Origin: Burkholderiales bacterium
GTDB taxonomy: Bacteria; Pseudomonadota; Gammaproteobacteria; Burkholderiales; WYBJ01
DNA length: 64,000 bases
Assembly (NCBI GenBank): GCA_020848435.1
Contig: JADLAC010000054.1
Coordinates: 25,588 to 89,587, forward strand
Direction of reading: 5' to 3'
Shown one piece after another: positions 50,533-60,900 of the stretch. The notes below the pieces were generated by a model. The model had not been told where the DNA came from and searched no databases. It saw only the letters and a program-made list of their open reading frames with translations. The position numbers and the translations under genes were made by a program. Position 1 is the stretch's first letter. The number at the start of each line of letters is the position of its first letter.

Positions 50533-51770
50533 CTCAACGCCTGCGGGTACTGGTCGCGCACAACACGTATCTCCATCGTGGAGGCGAAGATATCGTCGTT
50601 GAAGCGGAGACTGAGCTGCTGCAGCGATTTGGCCATGAGGTGCGCCACTACAGGCGTAATAATGAAGAACTGGGTGGGCGGCATAAGGCGAGGGTGGCGA
50701 TAGACACTCTGTGGTCGTCCACAACGGTCCAAGAGCTGCAATCGATCATTGCCGACTTCTCGCCCGATGTACTTCACGTGCACAATGCGTTCCCATTGAT
50801 TTCGCCATCTATTTATTGGGAAGCGTCCCGTGCCCACGTTCCTGTTGTACAGACGCTTCATAACTTTCGCCTCCTCTGCCCGCAAGCAATGTTCTTGAGG
50901 GCGGATCGAGTGTGTGAGGACTGCTTGTCCCGTATACCATGGCGTGGCATTCTTCACTGCTGTTATCGCGGTTCGGCAACGCAGTCAGCCGTGCTGGCTG
51001 CTTCTTTGAGCTTTCATCGCTTGGTGGGAACTTGGCAGAAGAAGGTCGCTCGATATATAGCTCTCAGCGAGTTTGCGCGCCGGAAGTTTATTGAAGGCGG
51101 CTTACCGGCTGACCGCATCACGGTAAAGCCGAACTTCGCAGCCATAGATCCCTTGAGTGCGGACGCTGCTAGCGACGGATTAAGGGCCGCCGACTCGCCG
51201 GGATCCGCGCTCGGCCCTTCCGACGGAAGCCCGGGCGGGCTATACGTCGGGCGGCTTTCCACCGAGAAGGGAATCCAGTTGCTGCTAAGCGCGTTATCGA
51301 AGGCAGGAGTGGGGCCGATGCGTTTCGTCGGCGATGGCCCCGAATATGATTGCGTTAAACGAAGCGCTTACGCTATGCCGTTAGGTCACATGCCACCCGA
51401 GGGAGTTATCCGCATCATGCGGACAGCGTCATTTTTGGTAGTCCCGAGCATCTGCTATGAGAATTTTCCCCGCACGTTGGCGGAAGCTTATGCCTGCGGC
51501 CTACCCGTCATCGCGAGCCGACTGGGCTCAATGGTGGAGCTTGTGCAAGACGGAATTACGGGGTTGTTGTTCGAGCCCGGTTCTTCGGAGGATCTCGCCG
51601 CGAAGATCCGTTGGGCAACGGCGAATCCGAGAGAGATTTCGGAAATGGGGCGAAGGGCAAAGCTGGAGTACGAAGAAAAGTTCAAGCCAGAACGCAACTA
51701 TGCGCTGCTGATGTCGATCTATGAGGCGGCGATGGCGTTGGCTAAGAAGGCGCCTTGCGAGCACAAGTAA
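50529..51770 (+). CDS. Glycosyltransferase family 4
   Basis: 413 aa, GT-B fold. N-terminal VLVAHNTYLHRGGEDIVVEA and the Cys-containing segment CEDCLSRIPWRGILHCCYRG are typical for a GT4 subgroup common in exopolysaccharide loci. The donor domain shows YVGRLSTEKGIQLLLSAL and the EX7E region SICYENFPRTLAEAYACGLP. It begins with GTG inside the glycosidase stop codon, so coupling is likely. Donor unknown. Confidence 0.9.
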   Translation: MTQRLRVLVAHNTYLHRGGEDIVVEAETELLQRFGHEVRHYRRNNEELGGRHKARVAIDTLWSSTTVQELQSIIADFSPDVLHVHNAFPLISPSIYWEASRAHVPVVQTLHNFRLLCPQAMFLRADRVCEDCLSRIPWRGILHCCYRGSATQSAVLAASLSFHRLVGTWQKKVARYIALSEFARRKFIEGGLPADRITVKPNFAAIDPLSADAASDGLRAADSPGSALGPSDGSPGGLYVGRLSTEKGIQLLLSALSKAGVGPMRFVGDGPEYDCVKRSAYAMPLGHMPPEGVIRIMRTASFLVVPSICYENFPRTLAEAYACGLPVIASRLGSMVELVQDGITGLLFEPGSSEDLAAKIRWATANPREISEMGRRAKLEYEEKFKPERNYALLMSIYEAAMALAKKAPCEHK

Positions 51771-51832
51771 CATCGCTTTCGACTCGGCCACGTACGGCCC
51801 GTGCTCGGGTCGTGCCAGGCTCGCCCTAAACG

Positions 51833-52606
51833 TTGCAGAGGGTAAAGGGCCGAAGGGTATTGTCGCAGCGGATTATCTTGGATCACGGATACGATCCATG
51901 TGAGCCTAGTATCGTGATTAGGGGCCAGGCGGTGAAGTACGTCAGCCGGGATGAGTATATTTTGGAACGTGTGCAGAACCGTAAGGTACTGCACCTGGGT
52001 TGCGTGGGCTTTGCCGACCTTGATACGGACGAACGTATACGGCTTGCGAGGCAATCGCTGCATTTCTCTCTGACTTCGGTTGCCGATTGCATTGGCGTTG
52101 ACTATAGTAAGGACGTCGTCGAGTACTTCAGGAGGGAGGGGGTATTCGACAATATAGTCGTCGGTAATGCGGAACGCCTCCAGGAACTGGAGCTGCAGGC
52201 AAGGTTCGACGTGATCGTGGCTGGCGACATCATTGAGCATCTGTCTAATCCCGGATTGATGCTCGATGGAATTCACTCGCTCTGCCGCCCGGATACCGAC
52301 GTAATCTTGAGTACTCCGCACTCGTTCGGATTGCCGAATTTCTTGCGTCACGTCAGCGGCCGTTTCCACGAAGGTGCGGAGCATGTGATGTGCTTCAATG
52401 CCCAGAACCTGCGGAATCTCTTGTTGAGGCATGCATTCGATGTCGTAGAGCTTCACACGTGTTACCAAGCGAACGCTAAGCGTAGCCAATTGTTTGCCAT
52501 CGGGCGCACTTTCTTTGAATTGATGCCGTTCCTTGGAGGTACGCTATTGGTTGTTGCGAGGCCGGCGCGTTCGAATCTGCGTTCTCCGCGGGAAGCAAGC
52601 GCATGA
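51833..52606 (+). CDS. Class I SAM-dependent methyltransferase
   Basis: About 257 aa. Motif I is KVLHLGCVGFADLD, with FDVIVAGDIIEHLSNPGLML and the EHL signature typical of Methyltransf_11/23. The start is uncertain: a TTG at 51833 gives the longest frame and a GTG at 51914 (230 aa) starts closer to the conserved part. It could methylate a sugar or end-cap the chain. Base composition is lower in GC than the conserved eps genes. Confidence 0.8.
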   Translation: MQRVKGRRVLSQRIILDHGYDPCEPSIVIRGQAVKYVSRDEYILERVQNRKVLHLGCVGFADLDTDERIRLARQSLHFSLTSVADCIGVDYSKDVVEYFRREGVFDNIVVGNAERLQELELQARFDVIVAGDIIEHLSNPGLMLDGIHSLCRPDTDVILSTPHSFGLPNFLRHVSGRFHEGAEHVMCFNAQNLRNLLLRHAFDVVELHTCYQANAKRSQLFAIGRTFFELMPFLGGTLLVVARPARSNLRSPREASA

Positions 52607-52837
52607 TTAGCGATCGCACGATGCCTATCGACATGTTGGATTGGAGGGAGGCCAGGTATCTCTTACTACACTACTTTGCGCGCCCCCGATGAGAGTGGTG
52701 ACGTGGTCGTAGTGGTCTGCATTTTGTGCCAACGATGCAATCGGTGCGACTCGGGCCGGTTTCGGTGGATCCCGCCGGGTCGAGAGCGCCTGATTCGTAT
52801 GGCGGGTTGATTGACTACGACGCAGTGCGAGGCACGG

Positions 52838-53623
52838 ATGGCTTCCGAACCCGGACGAGTGCGGGGCGATGTGCTCGGCGTGCCGATTGACGCGGTCGAT
52901 TGGGGTACTGCTCTCGACCGGATCAAGGTATGGGCACGGTCGCGCGAATCCCGTTATGTCTGTATTTGCAACGCGCACTCTGTGATCACCGCTCATTCCT
53001 CGCCCGATTTCAGGCGAGTCGTCGACGAGGCAGACATGGCGACGCCCGATGGTGCGCCGGTGGCCTGGACGCTGCGGCGGAAGGGGTTTGCGCAGCAGCA
53101 GCGGATAGCCGGACCGGACCTGATGTGGCAGTACTGTCAGCTTGCTTCCCAGGATGGGGTCTCGGTGTTCCTTTACGGCGGCAGCCAACGGACGCTCGAC
53201 CGCTTGCGGGTCAACCTGGCCGGCGCATTTCCTTCCCTGCGCATCGCAGGCGCGATCTCACCGCCGTTTCATTCGCTCGACGCCGCAGAGGACGCGGCCG
53301 ACGTGCGCAGCATCAATGCGTCGGACGCGGGCGTGGTCTTCGTTGGCTTAGGGTGCCCAAAGCAGGAGATGTGGATGTCCCAGCATCGAGGTCGCATTCG
53401 AGCCGTGATGATCGGTGTGGGCGCCGCGTTCGACTTCCATGCGGGGACCACGAAGCGTGCGCCGCGCTGGATGCAGAATGCGGGCTTGGAATGGCTCCAT
53501 CGCCTCGCGCGCGAGCCGCGGCGTTTGTGGCGGCGTTATCTGGTGACGAATTCGCTTTTCGTTGCGAAGACGTTGCAAGAGATGCTGGGCCAACGACATA
53601 CCGCACGCAAGGACGCGCGATAG
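52838..53623 (+). CDS. WecG/TagA/CpsF-type glycosyltransferase (GT26)
   Basis: 261 aa. The characteristic motifs are VCICNAHSVITAH, ATPDGAPVAW, RIAGPDLMWQY and VGLGCPKQEMWM. Enzymes of this family transfer N-acetylmannosamine or N-acetylmannosaminuronic acid to lipid-linked acceptors. The ATG at 52838 is chosen because GAGG is five bases upstream; a TTG 27 bases earlier is less likely. wecB, which makes UDP-ManNAc, is encoded 4.5 kb downstream, suiting this role. Confidence 0.89.
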   Translation: MASEPGRVRGDVLGVPIDAVDWGTALDRIKVWARSRESRYVCICNAHSVITAHSSPDFRRVVDEADMATPDGAPVAWTLRRKGFAQQQRIAGPDLMWQYCQLASQDGVSVFLYGGSQRTLDRLRVNLAGAFPSLRIAGAISPPFHSLDAAEDAADVRSINASDAGVVFVGLGCPKQEMWMSQHRGRIRAVMIGVGAAFDFHAGTTKRAPRWMQNAGLEWLHRLAREPRRLWRRYLVTNSLFVAKTLQEMLGQRHTARKDAR

Positions 53624-53740
53624 GTCAGGGGCGCGACGCATCGTTGGTACGCATACTGTCACGCGTCACGAGGACATGCAGGGCACCAAGGTCGATGTGA
53701 GTGTTCGATATCCTGGCCTTCGCTGCGTACCCGACCCTCC

Positions 53741-54844
53741 ATGGAGAAGGCGTTGAACCGAAGAAAAGTTGCCCTAGTTACCGGAGTCACCGGCCAAGAC
53801 GGCTCATATCTAGCCGAATTTCTGCTGGAGAAGGGCTACGAAGTGCACGGCATAAAGCGCCGCGCATCGAGCTTCAACACGGAGCGGATCGACCATATCT
53901 ACTCCGATCCGCACGAGCGGAACCGCCGCTTCATCCTCCACTACGGCGACTTGACCGATTCGACCAACCTCATTCGAATCCTGCAGGAAGTGCAGCCGGA
54001 CGAGCTGTACAACCTGGCCGCACAGTCGCACGTGGCGGTTTCTTTCGAGAAGCCAGAGTACACCGCCAACGCAGACGCCGTCGGGACGCTGCGTCTGCTG
54101 GAAGCCATTCGCATCCTCAAGCTCGAAAAGAAGACCCGGTTCTACCAGGCGTCGACCTCGGAGCTGTATGGCTTGGTGCAGGAGATACCGCAGAAGGAGA
54201 CCACGCCCTTCTATCCGCGCAGCCCGTACGCGGTAGCAAAGCTGTATGCTTACTGGATTACCGTGAATTACCGCGAGGCGTACGGAATCTACGGCTGCAA
54301 CGGGATTCTGTTCAATCACGAATCGCCTCGCCGCGGTGAGACGTTCGTGACGCGGAAGATCACCCGTGCGCTCGCCCGCATCAAGCTCGGCCTTCAGGAC
54401 TGCCTCTACCTAGGCAACCTCAACGCCAAGCGCGATTGGGGTCACGCCAAGGATTACGTCGAGATGCAGTGGCTCATGTTGCAGCAGCCGGATCCCGACG
54501 ATTACGTGATCGCCACCGGGCGGCAGTTCAGCGTTCGCGAGTTTGTCGATATCGCGGCCGGCGAGCTGGGGATCAAGATACGCTGGGAGGGCCAAGGCGT
54601 CGAAGAGCATGGTATCGACGCAACAGGTCGGACGATCGTTCAAGTCGACCCGCGCTATTTCCGGCCGACCGAGGTCGAGACCTTGCTGGGCGATCCCGGC
54701 AAGGCGCACTCGAAGCTCGGTTGGCGTCCGCGGATCAGTTTCGAAGAAATGGTGCAGGAGATGGTGCGCGAGGATTTGCGAAGCGCGGAACGCGATGCCC
54801 TCGTCAGGCAACATGGCTATCGGACGGTGCAGGGCCATGAGTAG
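53741..54844 (+). CDS. gmd: GDP-mannose 4,6-dehydratase
   Basis: Converts GDP-D-mannose to GDP-4-keto-6-deoxymannose. 367 aa, extended SDR: NAD(P) motif [30 protein letters not shown] (catalytic Thr/Ser-Glu), and [12 protein letters not shown] with the Tyr-x3-Lys pair. [17 protein letters not shown] is the Gmd signature. The downstream fcl overlaps by 8 bases. Together they yield GDP-L-fucose. Confidence 0.96.
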   Translation: MEKALNRRKVALVTGVTGQDGSYLAEFLLEKGYEVHGIKRRASSFNTERIDHIYSDPHERNRRFILHYGDLTDSTNLIRILQEVQPDELYNLAAQSHVAVSFEKPEYTANADAVGTLRLLEAIRILKLEKKTRFYQASTSELYGLVQEIPQKETTPFYPRSPYAVAKLYAYWITVNYREAYGIYGCNGILFNHESPRRGETFVTRKITRALARIKLGLQDCLYLGNLNAKRDWGHAKDYVEMQWLMLQQPDPDDYVIATGRQFSVREFVDIAAGELGIKIRWEGQGVEEHGIDATGRTIVQVDPRYFRPTEVETLLGDPGKAHSKLGWRPRISFEEMVQEMVREDLRSAERDALVRQHGYRTVQGHE

Positions 54845-55790
54845 CGCAGGCATCACCAAGGATTCCAAGATCTTCGTAGCGGGTCACCGCGGCATGGTGG
54901 GATCGGCGATCACGCGTAGGCTGCAAGCCGGCGGCTATAGGAATCTCTTGCTATGCTCGCGCCGAGAGGTCGATCTGCTCGATCAGGGTGCAGTAAGGGA
55001 TCTGCTGCAGGCAGAACGCCCGGATTATGTATTCGTAGCAGCGGCCAAGGTCGGTGGTATACAAGCGAACAATATCTATCGCGCAGACTTCATCTATCAG
55101 AACTTGGTGATCGAGACGAACGTCATTCACGCCGCATACCATGCCGGCGTGCGCGATCTCATGTTCCTCGGGTCGAGTTGCATTTATCCGCGCGACTGCG
55201 CCCAGCCAATCAAGGAAGCATATCTTCTTACCGGCCCCCTCGAGCCGACCAACGAGCCGTATGCCATCGCGAAAATCGCGGGGCTCAAGCTATGCGAGGC
55301 ATTCAACCACCAGTATGGCACCCGCTACGTCAGCGTAATGCCCACCAATCTCTACGGCCCGAACGACAACTTCGATCTCCAAGATAGCCACGTGCTGCCC
55401 GCGCTTCTGCGGAAGGCGCACGAGGGGAAACAGCGCGGGGAGCACTCGTTGACGGTGTGGGGATCCGGCAAACCAATGCGGGAATTCCTCCACGTCGACG
55501 ATATGGCCGATGCGTGTGTTTTCCTGATGGAGAATGAAGTCGACGAAAGACTCTTCAATGTAGGCACCGGCACCGATGTCAGTATCCGGGAGCTGGCGCA
55601 GACGATCAAAGAAGTCGTCGGGTTCAGCGGTAGCCTGGAGTGGGATGCCGCCAAGCCGGACGGCACGCCGCGAAAGCTGCTCGACGTATCGCGCTTGGCC
55701 GCGCGAGGCTGGCGCGCGAATATCGCGTTACGCGACGGTATCCGGAGTACGTATGACTGGTACGTAAGAAACGGTGCGCGGGGAGCATAG
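54837..55790 (+). CDS. fcl: GDP-L-fucose synthase
   Basis: Epimerase/reductase finishing GDP-L-fucose synthesis. 317 aa, [21 protein letters not shown] at the N-terminus, [16 protein letters not shown] (catalytic Ser and Cys) and [17 protein letters not shown] with Tyr-x3-Lys. The start overlaps the end of gmd by 8 bases. It converges with the epsL-like gene 12 bases later. Confidence 0.95.
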   Translation: MSSAGITKDSKIFVAGHRGMVGSAITRRLQAGGYRNLLLCSRREVDLLDQGAVRDLLQAERPDYVFVAAAKVGGIQANNIYRADFIYQNLVIETNVIHAAYHAGVRDLMFLGSSCIYPRDCAQPIKEAYLLTGPLEPTNEPYAIAKIAGLKLCEAFNHQYGTRYVSVMPTNLYGPNDNFDLQDSHVLPALLRKAHEGKQRGEHSLTVWGSGKPMREFLHVDDMADACVFLMENEVDERLFNVGTGTDVSIRELAQTIKEVVGFSGSLEWDAAKPDGTPRKLLDVSRLAARGWRANIALRDGIRSTYDWYVRNGARGA

Positions 55791-55802
55791 GCTCCGAGCG
55801 AG

Positions 55803-57020
55803 TCAGAATCCGACTCGGATGGTGCCGAACCACGAGCGGTAGTCGAACGTGCGATCCTCGCGCGGCGACTTGCGATCGCCTGCCTCGAAGCTCAGGCTGA
55901 GCCCGAGGTTACGCAGCGGCGAATAGCTCGCCGTCAACCTGGCAAGTCGGAGCTTCTCTTCTCCGGTCGGCGGCGGCGCGAACACGGCAAGACCCGGGTC
56001 ACCACGGTACTCTCGATTCTCCACGTTCAGATCGGCTTGCAGCAGGATCTTCTCCGTGACGGCATATACGGGCGAGAATCCCACGACTGTAGCGACGACG
56101 TAGCTGCTGACGAGGTCCTCATACAAACGAAGGTCTCGGTACGTGAGGAAGTTCAAACGCAGCTTGGCCGTGGGATCCCACGCCGCTGCCGCACGCCAGA
56201 CCAGGCCGGAAAAGTCGCGCTGCGAGATGCTGTCGTGTTCGACATCGACGTGACCTACATGGCCGTCGATCCGAACCGCGCCCGATAGACGCCAGCCCGT
56301 TATGACGTTGAGGCGTGTTTCCACGTGGCCATTGTCAGTTGTCACGTTTATCGTACGATGCGGATAATGGCGTTCCGTGCGGCGGGCGACCAGACCGATG
56401 GTGTTGTCCGCGGGCGTGCGATACGTCAGCAATAGTCCACTGACGCGCGCGTCCGAATCGAGGTCTCGGCGCTCGCTGTGGGTGGATTCCAGATCGATGT
56501 ATTCCGCGCCGATTCGCCAACGGGGATGGAACTGGTAGCCGCCGGTCAGCGTGTAGGTCTCTGTGTCGATCAGGTCCTTGATGCTCTGCCTGACATCCGT
56601 GAAGCCCCCCAGTGTTCGTACCTTGCGGTAGCTCGCCTCCCCGTTCCAGTGGTTTCCGGCTTGCCACAGCCAGGCGAGCTTGCCATCGCCGCCCACGAAG
56701 TCGAGGTTCGTGTTCTTATCGTAGGTGGTTTCGTTCACTTTCCAGTCGGCCAGCAGGCGCTGGCGGCTGAGCATCTTGTCGACCTTGAGGCCCACGCCGA
56801 GGATGCGCAGGGTGTCGGCCCGATTCTCCAATCCGGAGCCCGGCGGGGCAATGAAGCTGTCAGGCAACCGGTACACGTTGTCATCGCGCAGCAGGCTCGC
56901 GGTCGCCTGCACCTGAACGACATCGGTCGGGTCGAGCGCAGCGTACGCCGGCACTGGAGAGCAGGCCGCAACGAGGAAGGCCCCGAGGCGAAGGGTGCGC
57001 ATCGTTTCGATGTCGGTCAT
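55803..57020 (-). CDS. epsL: EpsL-like exosortase-B-associated outer-membrane beta-barrel protein
   Basis: 405 aa. Signal peptide about 1-27 (MRTLRLGAFLVAACSPVPAYA), then a repetitive series of amphipathic beta-strands with aromatic ends, finishing YRSWFGTIRVGF with the terminal Phe of outer-membrane barrels. LLRDDNVYRLPD and the overall pattern fit the EpsL family that accompanies XrtB. It is the only gene of the locus on the minus strand. The start at 57020 is chosen; MRTLRL at 57002 is an alternative. Confidence 0.82.
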   Translation of the reverse strand: MTDIETMRTLRLGAFLVAACSPVPAYAALDPTDVVQVQATASLLRDDNVYRLPDSFIAPPGSGLENRADTLRILGVGLKVDKMLSRQRLLADWKVNETTYDKNTNLDFVGGDGKLAWLWQAGNHWNGEASYRKVRTLGGFTDVRQSIKDLIDTETYTLTGGYQFHPRWRIGAEYIDLESTHSERRDLDSDARVSGLLLTYRTPADNTIGLVARRTERHYPHRTINVTTDNGHVETRLNVITGWRLSGAVRIDGHVGHVDVEHDSISQRDFSGLVWRAAAAWDPTAKLRLNFLTYRDLRLYEDLVSSYVVATVVGFSPVYAVTEKILLQADLNVENREYRGDPGLAVFAPPPTGEEKLRLARLTASYSPLRNLGLSLSFEAGDRKSPREDRTFDYRSWFGTIRVGF

Positions 57021-57308
57021 GGATCGAGATGACGATTGCACCCTATTCTAGGGGAGGCGCCCCATGATCCGCCAGAAAGCCGATTTCGAAGCCGGTGTTA
57101 CGCTCCGGGGCGGTGCGCTTTGTTGTATTCGTGCGAGTATGAGACGATTTCGCCCGTTGCCTGTGGGCGACGCAGCCCCGAATGTCCGGGAATCGGTTCA
57201 ATTGTTCTCGTTTGCTGCCGTTCATACCGATTTGCTGCTCCGCGCCCGGCAAGCTGCCGCGCCGAGCGATGCCCCGCTTTCGCTGAGGCAGGATTTTCGA
57301 GGACGGAA

Positions 57309-58403
57309 ATGAAACGGATCGCCCTGGTCGCCGGAGCACGGCCCAACTTCATGAAGATCGCGCCGATCATGCGCTCGCTCGAGCGCTTTAGGCACGTTCT
57401 CGACCCACTGTTGATTCATACTGGCCAGCACTATGACCCGGACATGAGCGATGTGTTTTTTTCCGACCTCGGCATCCGCAAGCCGGACAAGTTCTTGAAT
57501 TGCGGAGGCGGGACGCACGCCCAACAGACCGCTCGCATCATGATGGCTTTCGAGGATGTCGCGATCGAGCTCAAACCCGATTGGGTCGTCGTCGTGGGCG
57601 ATGTCAATTCGACGGCAGCGTGCTCGCTGGTTGCCAAGAAGCTTCACATGCAGGTAGCGCATGTCGAGGCGGGCTTGCGTAGCGGCGATCGGGCCATGCC
57701 CGAGGAAATAAATCGGATCGTCACCGATGCGATCTCGGACCTCTTTTTCGTTACCGAGCCGGCCGGGGAGCGCAACCTGCTGCATGAAGGCCATGCGCCG
57801 GATACGATCCACTATGTCGGCCACGTCATGATCGACAACCTGCTTTACCAGGCCGAGAAACTCGCATCCGCGGACCCCAAGGATCTCCCGTCCGCGCGGC
57901 TCAAGGCCCAATTCAGCAAGTATGGCGCCGTAACGCTGCATCGGCCGTCGAATGTGGACGAGCCCGACACGCTACGTGAGCTGATCACGACGCTAGGCGA
58001 CATATCGCGCACCGTGCCACTCGTCTTTCCGGTCCATCCACGCACGCGCCAGCGCATCGATGGCCTCGGTATCTCGGTGCCTAAGACGTTTCACCTGCTG
58101 CCCCCGCTCGGCTACATGGACTTCCTCAATCTCTGGAAGGACGCGGCGGTCGTCATCACCGACAGCGGCGGTCTGCAAGAGGAGACGACCGGCCTCGGCG
58201 TCCCTTGCGTCACCGTACGCGAGAATACCGAGCGTCCCGTCACGGTCGACGAGGGCACGAATGTGCTCGTCGGGCGCGATTTCGTTCGGATGCGACAGGT
58301 CGTGACCGACGTGCTCGCGGGCAAGTCGAAACAAGGCCGGCGGCCCAAGTTCTGGGACGGCAGGGCGGCGGAGCGGATCTGCGCGGTACTGGCGGGAGCT
58401 TGA
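57309..58403 (+). CDS. wecB: UDP-N-acetylglucosamine 2-epimerase (non-hydrolysing)
   Basis: Interconverts UDP-GlcNAc and UDP-ManNAc. 364 aa, GT-B-like fold: VAGARPNFMKIAPIMRSL, HTGQHYDPDMSDVFF, HVEAGLRSGDRAMPEEINR, TLHRPSNVD and TDSGGLQEETTGLGVPCV are the family blocks. The ATG at 57309 begins the conserved region; the upstream open frame is not conserved-looking. Supplies the likely donor for the GT26 enzyme at 52838. No UDP-ManNAc dehydrogenase (wecC) is in the window. Confidence 0.94.
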   Translation: MKRIALVAGARPNFMKIAPIMRSLERFRHVLDPLLIHTGQHYDPDMSDVFFSDLGIRKPDKFLNCGGGTHAQQTARIMMAFEDVAIELKPDWVVVVGDVNSTAACSLVAKKLHMQVAHVEAGLRSGDRAMPEEINRIVTDAISDLFFVTEPAGERNLLHEGHAPDTIHYVGHVMIDNLLYQAEKLASADPKDLPSARLKAQFSKYGAVTLHRPSNVDEPDTLRELITTLGDISRTVPLVFPVHPRTRQRIDGLGISVPKTFHLLPPLGYMDFLNLWKDAAVVITDSGGLQEETTGLGVPCVTVRENTERPVTVDEGTNVLVGRDFVRMRQVVTDVLAGKSKQGRRPKFWDGRAAERICAVLAGA

Positions 58404-58600
58404 CGTCCGGTTGCGGAATCGTCGAGCGGTCGCCTTCATGCGAAGGGAAGCCTTACGAAGTTGCAGCGCCGGGCTGGCCGGCGGCTCGGATGATTACAGT
58501 TTCATCATTTTGCGTATCGTGATCTCCGCCAGGAGGATCTGACTGGTAGACTCAGGTCGATCAAACGCATTGAGAGTTGGCAGCCGACGGCGAGGGTTCG

Positions 58601-59392
58601 ATGGATAGAGCGACCAGAGAGTTTGCTGAATCCCGTTTACTGGAATACCTACGTGCCGACCTATTCAAGGCGCAGTTCCCTGCTGAATTCATTGCTCAAT
58701 GGCTAATGGTTAGAGTTGAGAACACGTACGTCCCATCTGGAACAGCGATCGATCTGGGTGGAGGATACTCAGTGGCGAACGCGGTGTTGGCTGACTTGGG
58801 CATGAATGTGTTCTGTGTCGATCTCATGGGCGATTATTTCGAGCACAGTACGATCAAGGATCGAATGGAAAGTCAGTTCAACTTTCTTCAGCAGAAACAG
58901 GTCAAGTTCATCAACGTGGATCTACTGAACTACGATTTTGCGCGGTTTCAGGATCAGTCTGCCGATGTGGTATGTTCTTTTCATGCATTTGAGCATTTCC
59001 ATCACTCGCCAAAGAACGTGTGCGATCATGTTATCCGCATGCTGAAGCCCAAGGGCGTATTCTTTCTAGAAGTTCCCAACGCCGTGAATCTTCTCAAGCG
59101 GCTGAAGGTTCTCATGGGCAAGACCAATTACCTCCCATATCAGGATTACTTTCTGTCTGCCCGGTGGGTTGGACATGTTCGCGAGTACACGGTGGATGAC
59201 ATCATGTACCTGGTGAGGCATTACTCCTTCGAGAGCTATAGCCTGTTTGGGCGTAACTACTACGGAACGCTCTATTCCAAATTCGGCTACGGCCGGTTAG
59301 CTTCGCTCGTCGACTATTGTTTGCGTCTTCGCCCGGGGCTTTGCGGCGCTCTTTACTTGCGTGCGGAAAAATCCAGTCAACCAAGCGCATAG
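58601..59392 (+). CDS. Class I SAM-dependent methyltransferase (low-GC gene)
   Basis: 263 aa. Motif I is TAIDLGGGYSVANAVLADLG, then VVCSFHAFEHFHHSPKNVC and LKPKGVFFLEVPN, typical of Methyltransf_11/23. GAGGG precedes the ATG. The coding DNA is visibly poorer in GC than its neighbours, suggesting recent acquisition. Substrate unknown; its place in the locus suggests a sugar or lipid-linked glycan. Confidence 0.83.
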   Translation: MDRATREFAESRLLEYLRADLFKAQFPAEFIAQWLMVRVENTYVPSGTAIDLGGGYSVANAVLADLGMNVFCVDLMGDYFEHSTIKDRMESQFNFLQQKQVKFINVDLLNYDFARFQDQSADVVCSFHAFEHFHHSPKNVCDHVIRMLKPKGVFFLEVPNAVNLLKRLKVLMGKTNYLPYQDYFLSARWVGHVREYTVDDIMYLVRHYSFESYSLFGRNYYGTLYSKFGYGRLASLVDYCLRLRPGLCGALYLRAEKSSQPSA

Positions 59393-59507
59393 TCGGTGAC
59401 TCGAATGGTCGATCAAGGGCATTCTTCCATCACGTGTACAAAGGGCGCTCTTCGTTATCCGCAAGCATTCGTGCGTCAGGAACATATTCCGTTGTGCCTC
59501 TCTTGCC

Positions 59508-60746
59508 ATGCCACGTAACGTCACCGTCCTCGGCGCCGGCATCGTCGGCATGTGCTGCGCGGCCTATTTGCAGCGTGACGGCCACGCGGTGACGGTGGTC
59601 GATCGTGGTCCGCCGGGCGAAGGCACTTCGTTCGGCAACGCGGGCATCCTGAGCCCGGCGTCGTGCGTGCCGATGGCGATTCCCGGCATGATCTCCAAGA
59701 TGCCCGGCTGGCTGATGGATCCGCTCGGTCCGGTCGCGGTGCGTTGGGCGCACCTGCCCTCGATGCTGCCATGGTTCCTGCACTTCCGCAAATCCGCCCG
59801 CATGCAGCGCGTCGAGGCGAATGCCGACGCCCTGCGCCGGCTGCTGGTGCAGACCTTCGATGCCTACGCGCCGCTGGTCAAAGCAGCGGGCGTTGCGGAG
59901 ATCGTGCAACGGCCGGGTTATATCGTCGTCTACGAGTCGGACAGCGCGTTCGAATCCGACGCATTGAGCTGGCGGATTCGGCGCGAGCGCGGCGTCGAGT
60001 TCGACGTGCTCGACGGGCCGGGGATACGTAAGCTCGAACCCGCGCTTTCGCCGATTTACCAGCGCGGCGTATACATCCTCGACCAGGGTTATGTCACCAG
60101 CCCGCTACGGCTGGTGCAATCGATCGCCGCGCAGTTCGAACGCGACGGCGGCAAGATCGAGCGGCGCGACGTACGCGATATCGAACTTGGCGCGGACGGC
60201 CCGATCGCGCTGGCGACGGACGCCGGCCCGATGAGCGTCGAGTGCCTGGTGATCGCAGCCGGTGTGCATTCGGGCCGGTTCGCCGCGCGCCTCGGCGAAC
60301 GCGTGCTGCTCGAGGCCGAGCGCGGCTACCACGTGCAGTTCGAGGCGCCCGGCATCGCGCTCTCTCGTCCGATCAACTCGGCCTCGGGGAAGTTCTTCGT
60401 AACACCGATGGAAACGGGTCTTCGTGTGGCCGGCACCACGGAGTTCGCCGGGCTGGATAGACCGGCCAACCCGCGCCGCGCACAGGTGCTGCTCGAGCAT
60501 GCCAAGCGCATGTTTCCCGATCTGAGTCCCGATCCCAGAAGCGAATGGATGGGACAGCGGCCGTCGACGCCCGACTATCTGCCGGTGGTCGGCGCGTCGT
60601 CGCGCTATGGCAATGTCTTCTACGCATTCGGCCATGGGCATCTCGGCGTGGTCGCCGGGGCGCCGAGCGGCCGGCTGATCTCGGATCTGGTCGCGGGCCG
60701 CACACCCAACATAGACGTGAGGCCGTATCGGGTGGATCGGTTTTGA
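59508..60746 (+). CDS. FAD-dependent D-amino-acid dehydrogenase-like oxidoreductase
   Basis: 412 aa DAO-family flavoprotein. N-terminal VLGAGIVGMCCAAYLQRDGH is the dinucleotide motif, EGTSFGNAGILSP follows, and the C-terminus has WMGQRPSTPDYLPVVGAS and FGHGHLGVVAGAPSGRL, both DadA-like. Probably oxidises D-amino acids in the membrane chain. No evident link to polysaccharide synthesis; it and the next gene look like unrelated insertions in the locus. Confidence 0.87.
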   Translation: MPRNVTVLGAGIVGMCCAAYLQRDGHAVTVVDRGPPGEGTSFGNAGILSPASCVPMAIPGMISKMPGWLMDPLGPVAVRWAHLPSMLPWFLHFRKSARMQRVEANADALRRLLVQTFDAYAPLVKAAGVAEIVQRPGYIVVYESDSAFESDALSWRIRRERGVEFDVLDGPGIRKLEPALSPIYQRGVYILDQGYVTSPLRLVQSIAAQFERDGGKIERRDVRDIELGADGPIALATDAGPMSVECLVIAAGVHSGRFAARLGERVLLEAERGYHVQFEAPGIALSRPINSASGKFFVTPMETGLRVAGTTEFAGLDRPANPRRAQVLLEHAKRMFPDLSPDPRSEWMGQRPSTPDYLPVVGASSRYGNVFYAFGHGHLGVVAGAPSGRLISDLVAGRTPNIDVRPYRVDRF

Positions 60747-60900
60747 CTTTCGTAGCGAGCACCAAGAAGGGCGTAGGTCGACGCATAGCACTCTTGCGGT
60801 AATGATCGGCGCAGGGACGGTCGCTAGAATCGGTGCGGTCGTGGTCAACGATGCAGTTGCGGGCTACACCACGTACACCGATCTGACCGAGGAGACCGCA

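Noticed and set aside
57036..57308. 91-residue N-terminal extension of wecB
   Set aside because: Not conserved-looking and lacking a Shine-Dalgarno; the epimerase fold begins at MKRIALVAGARPN.
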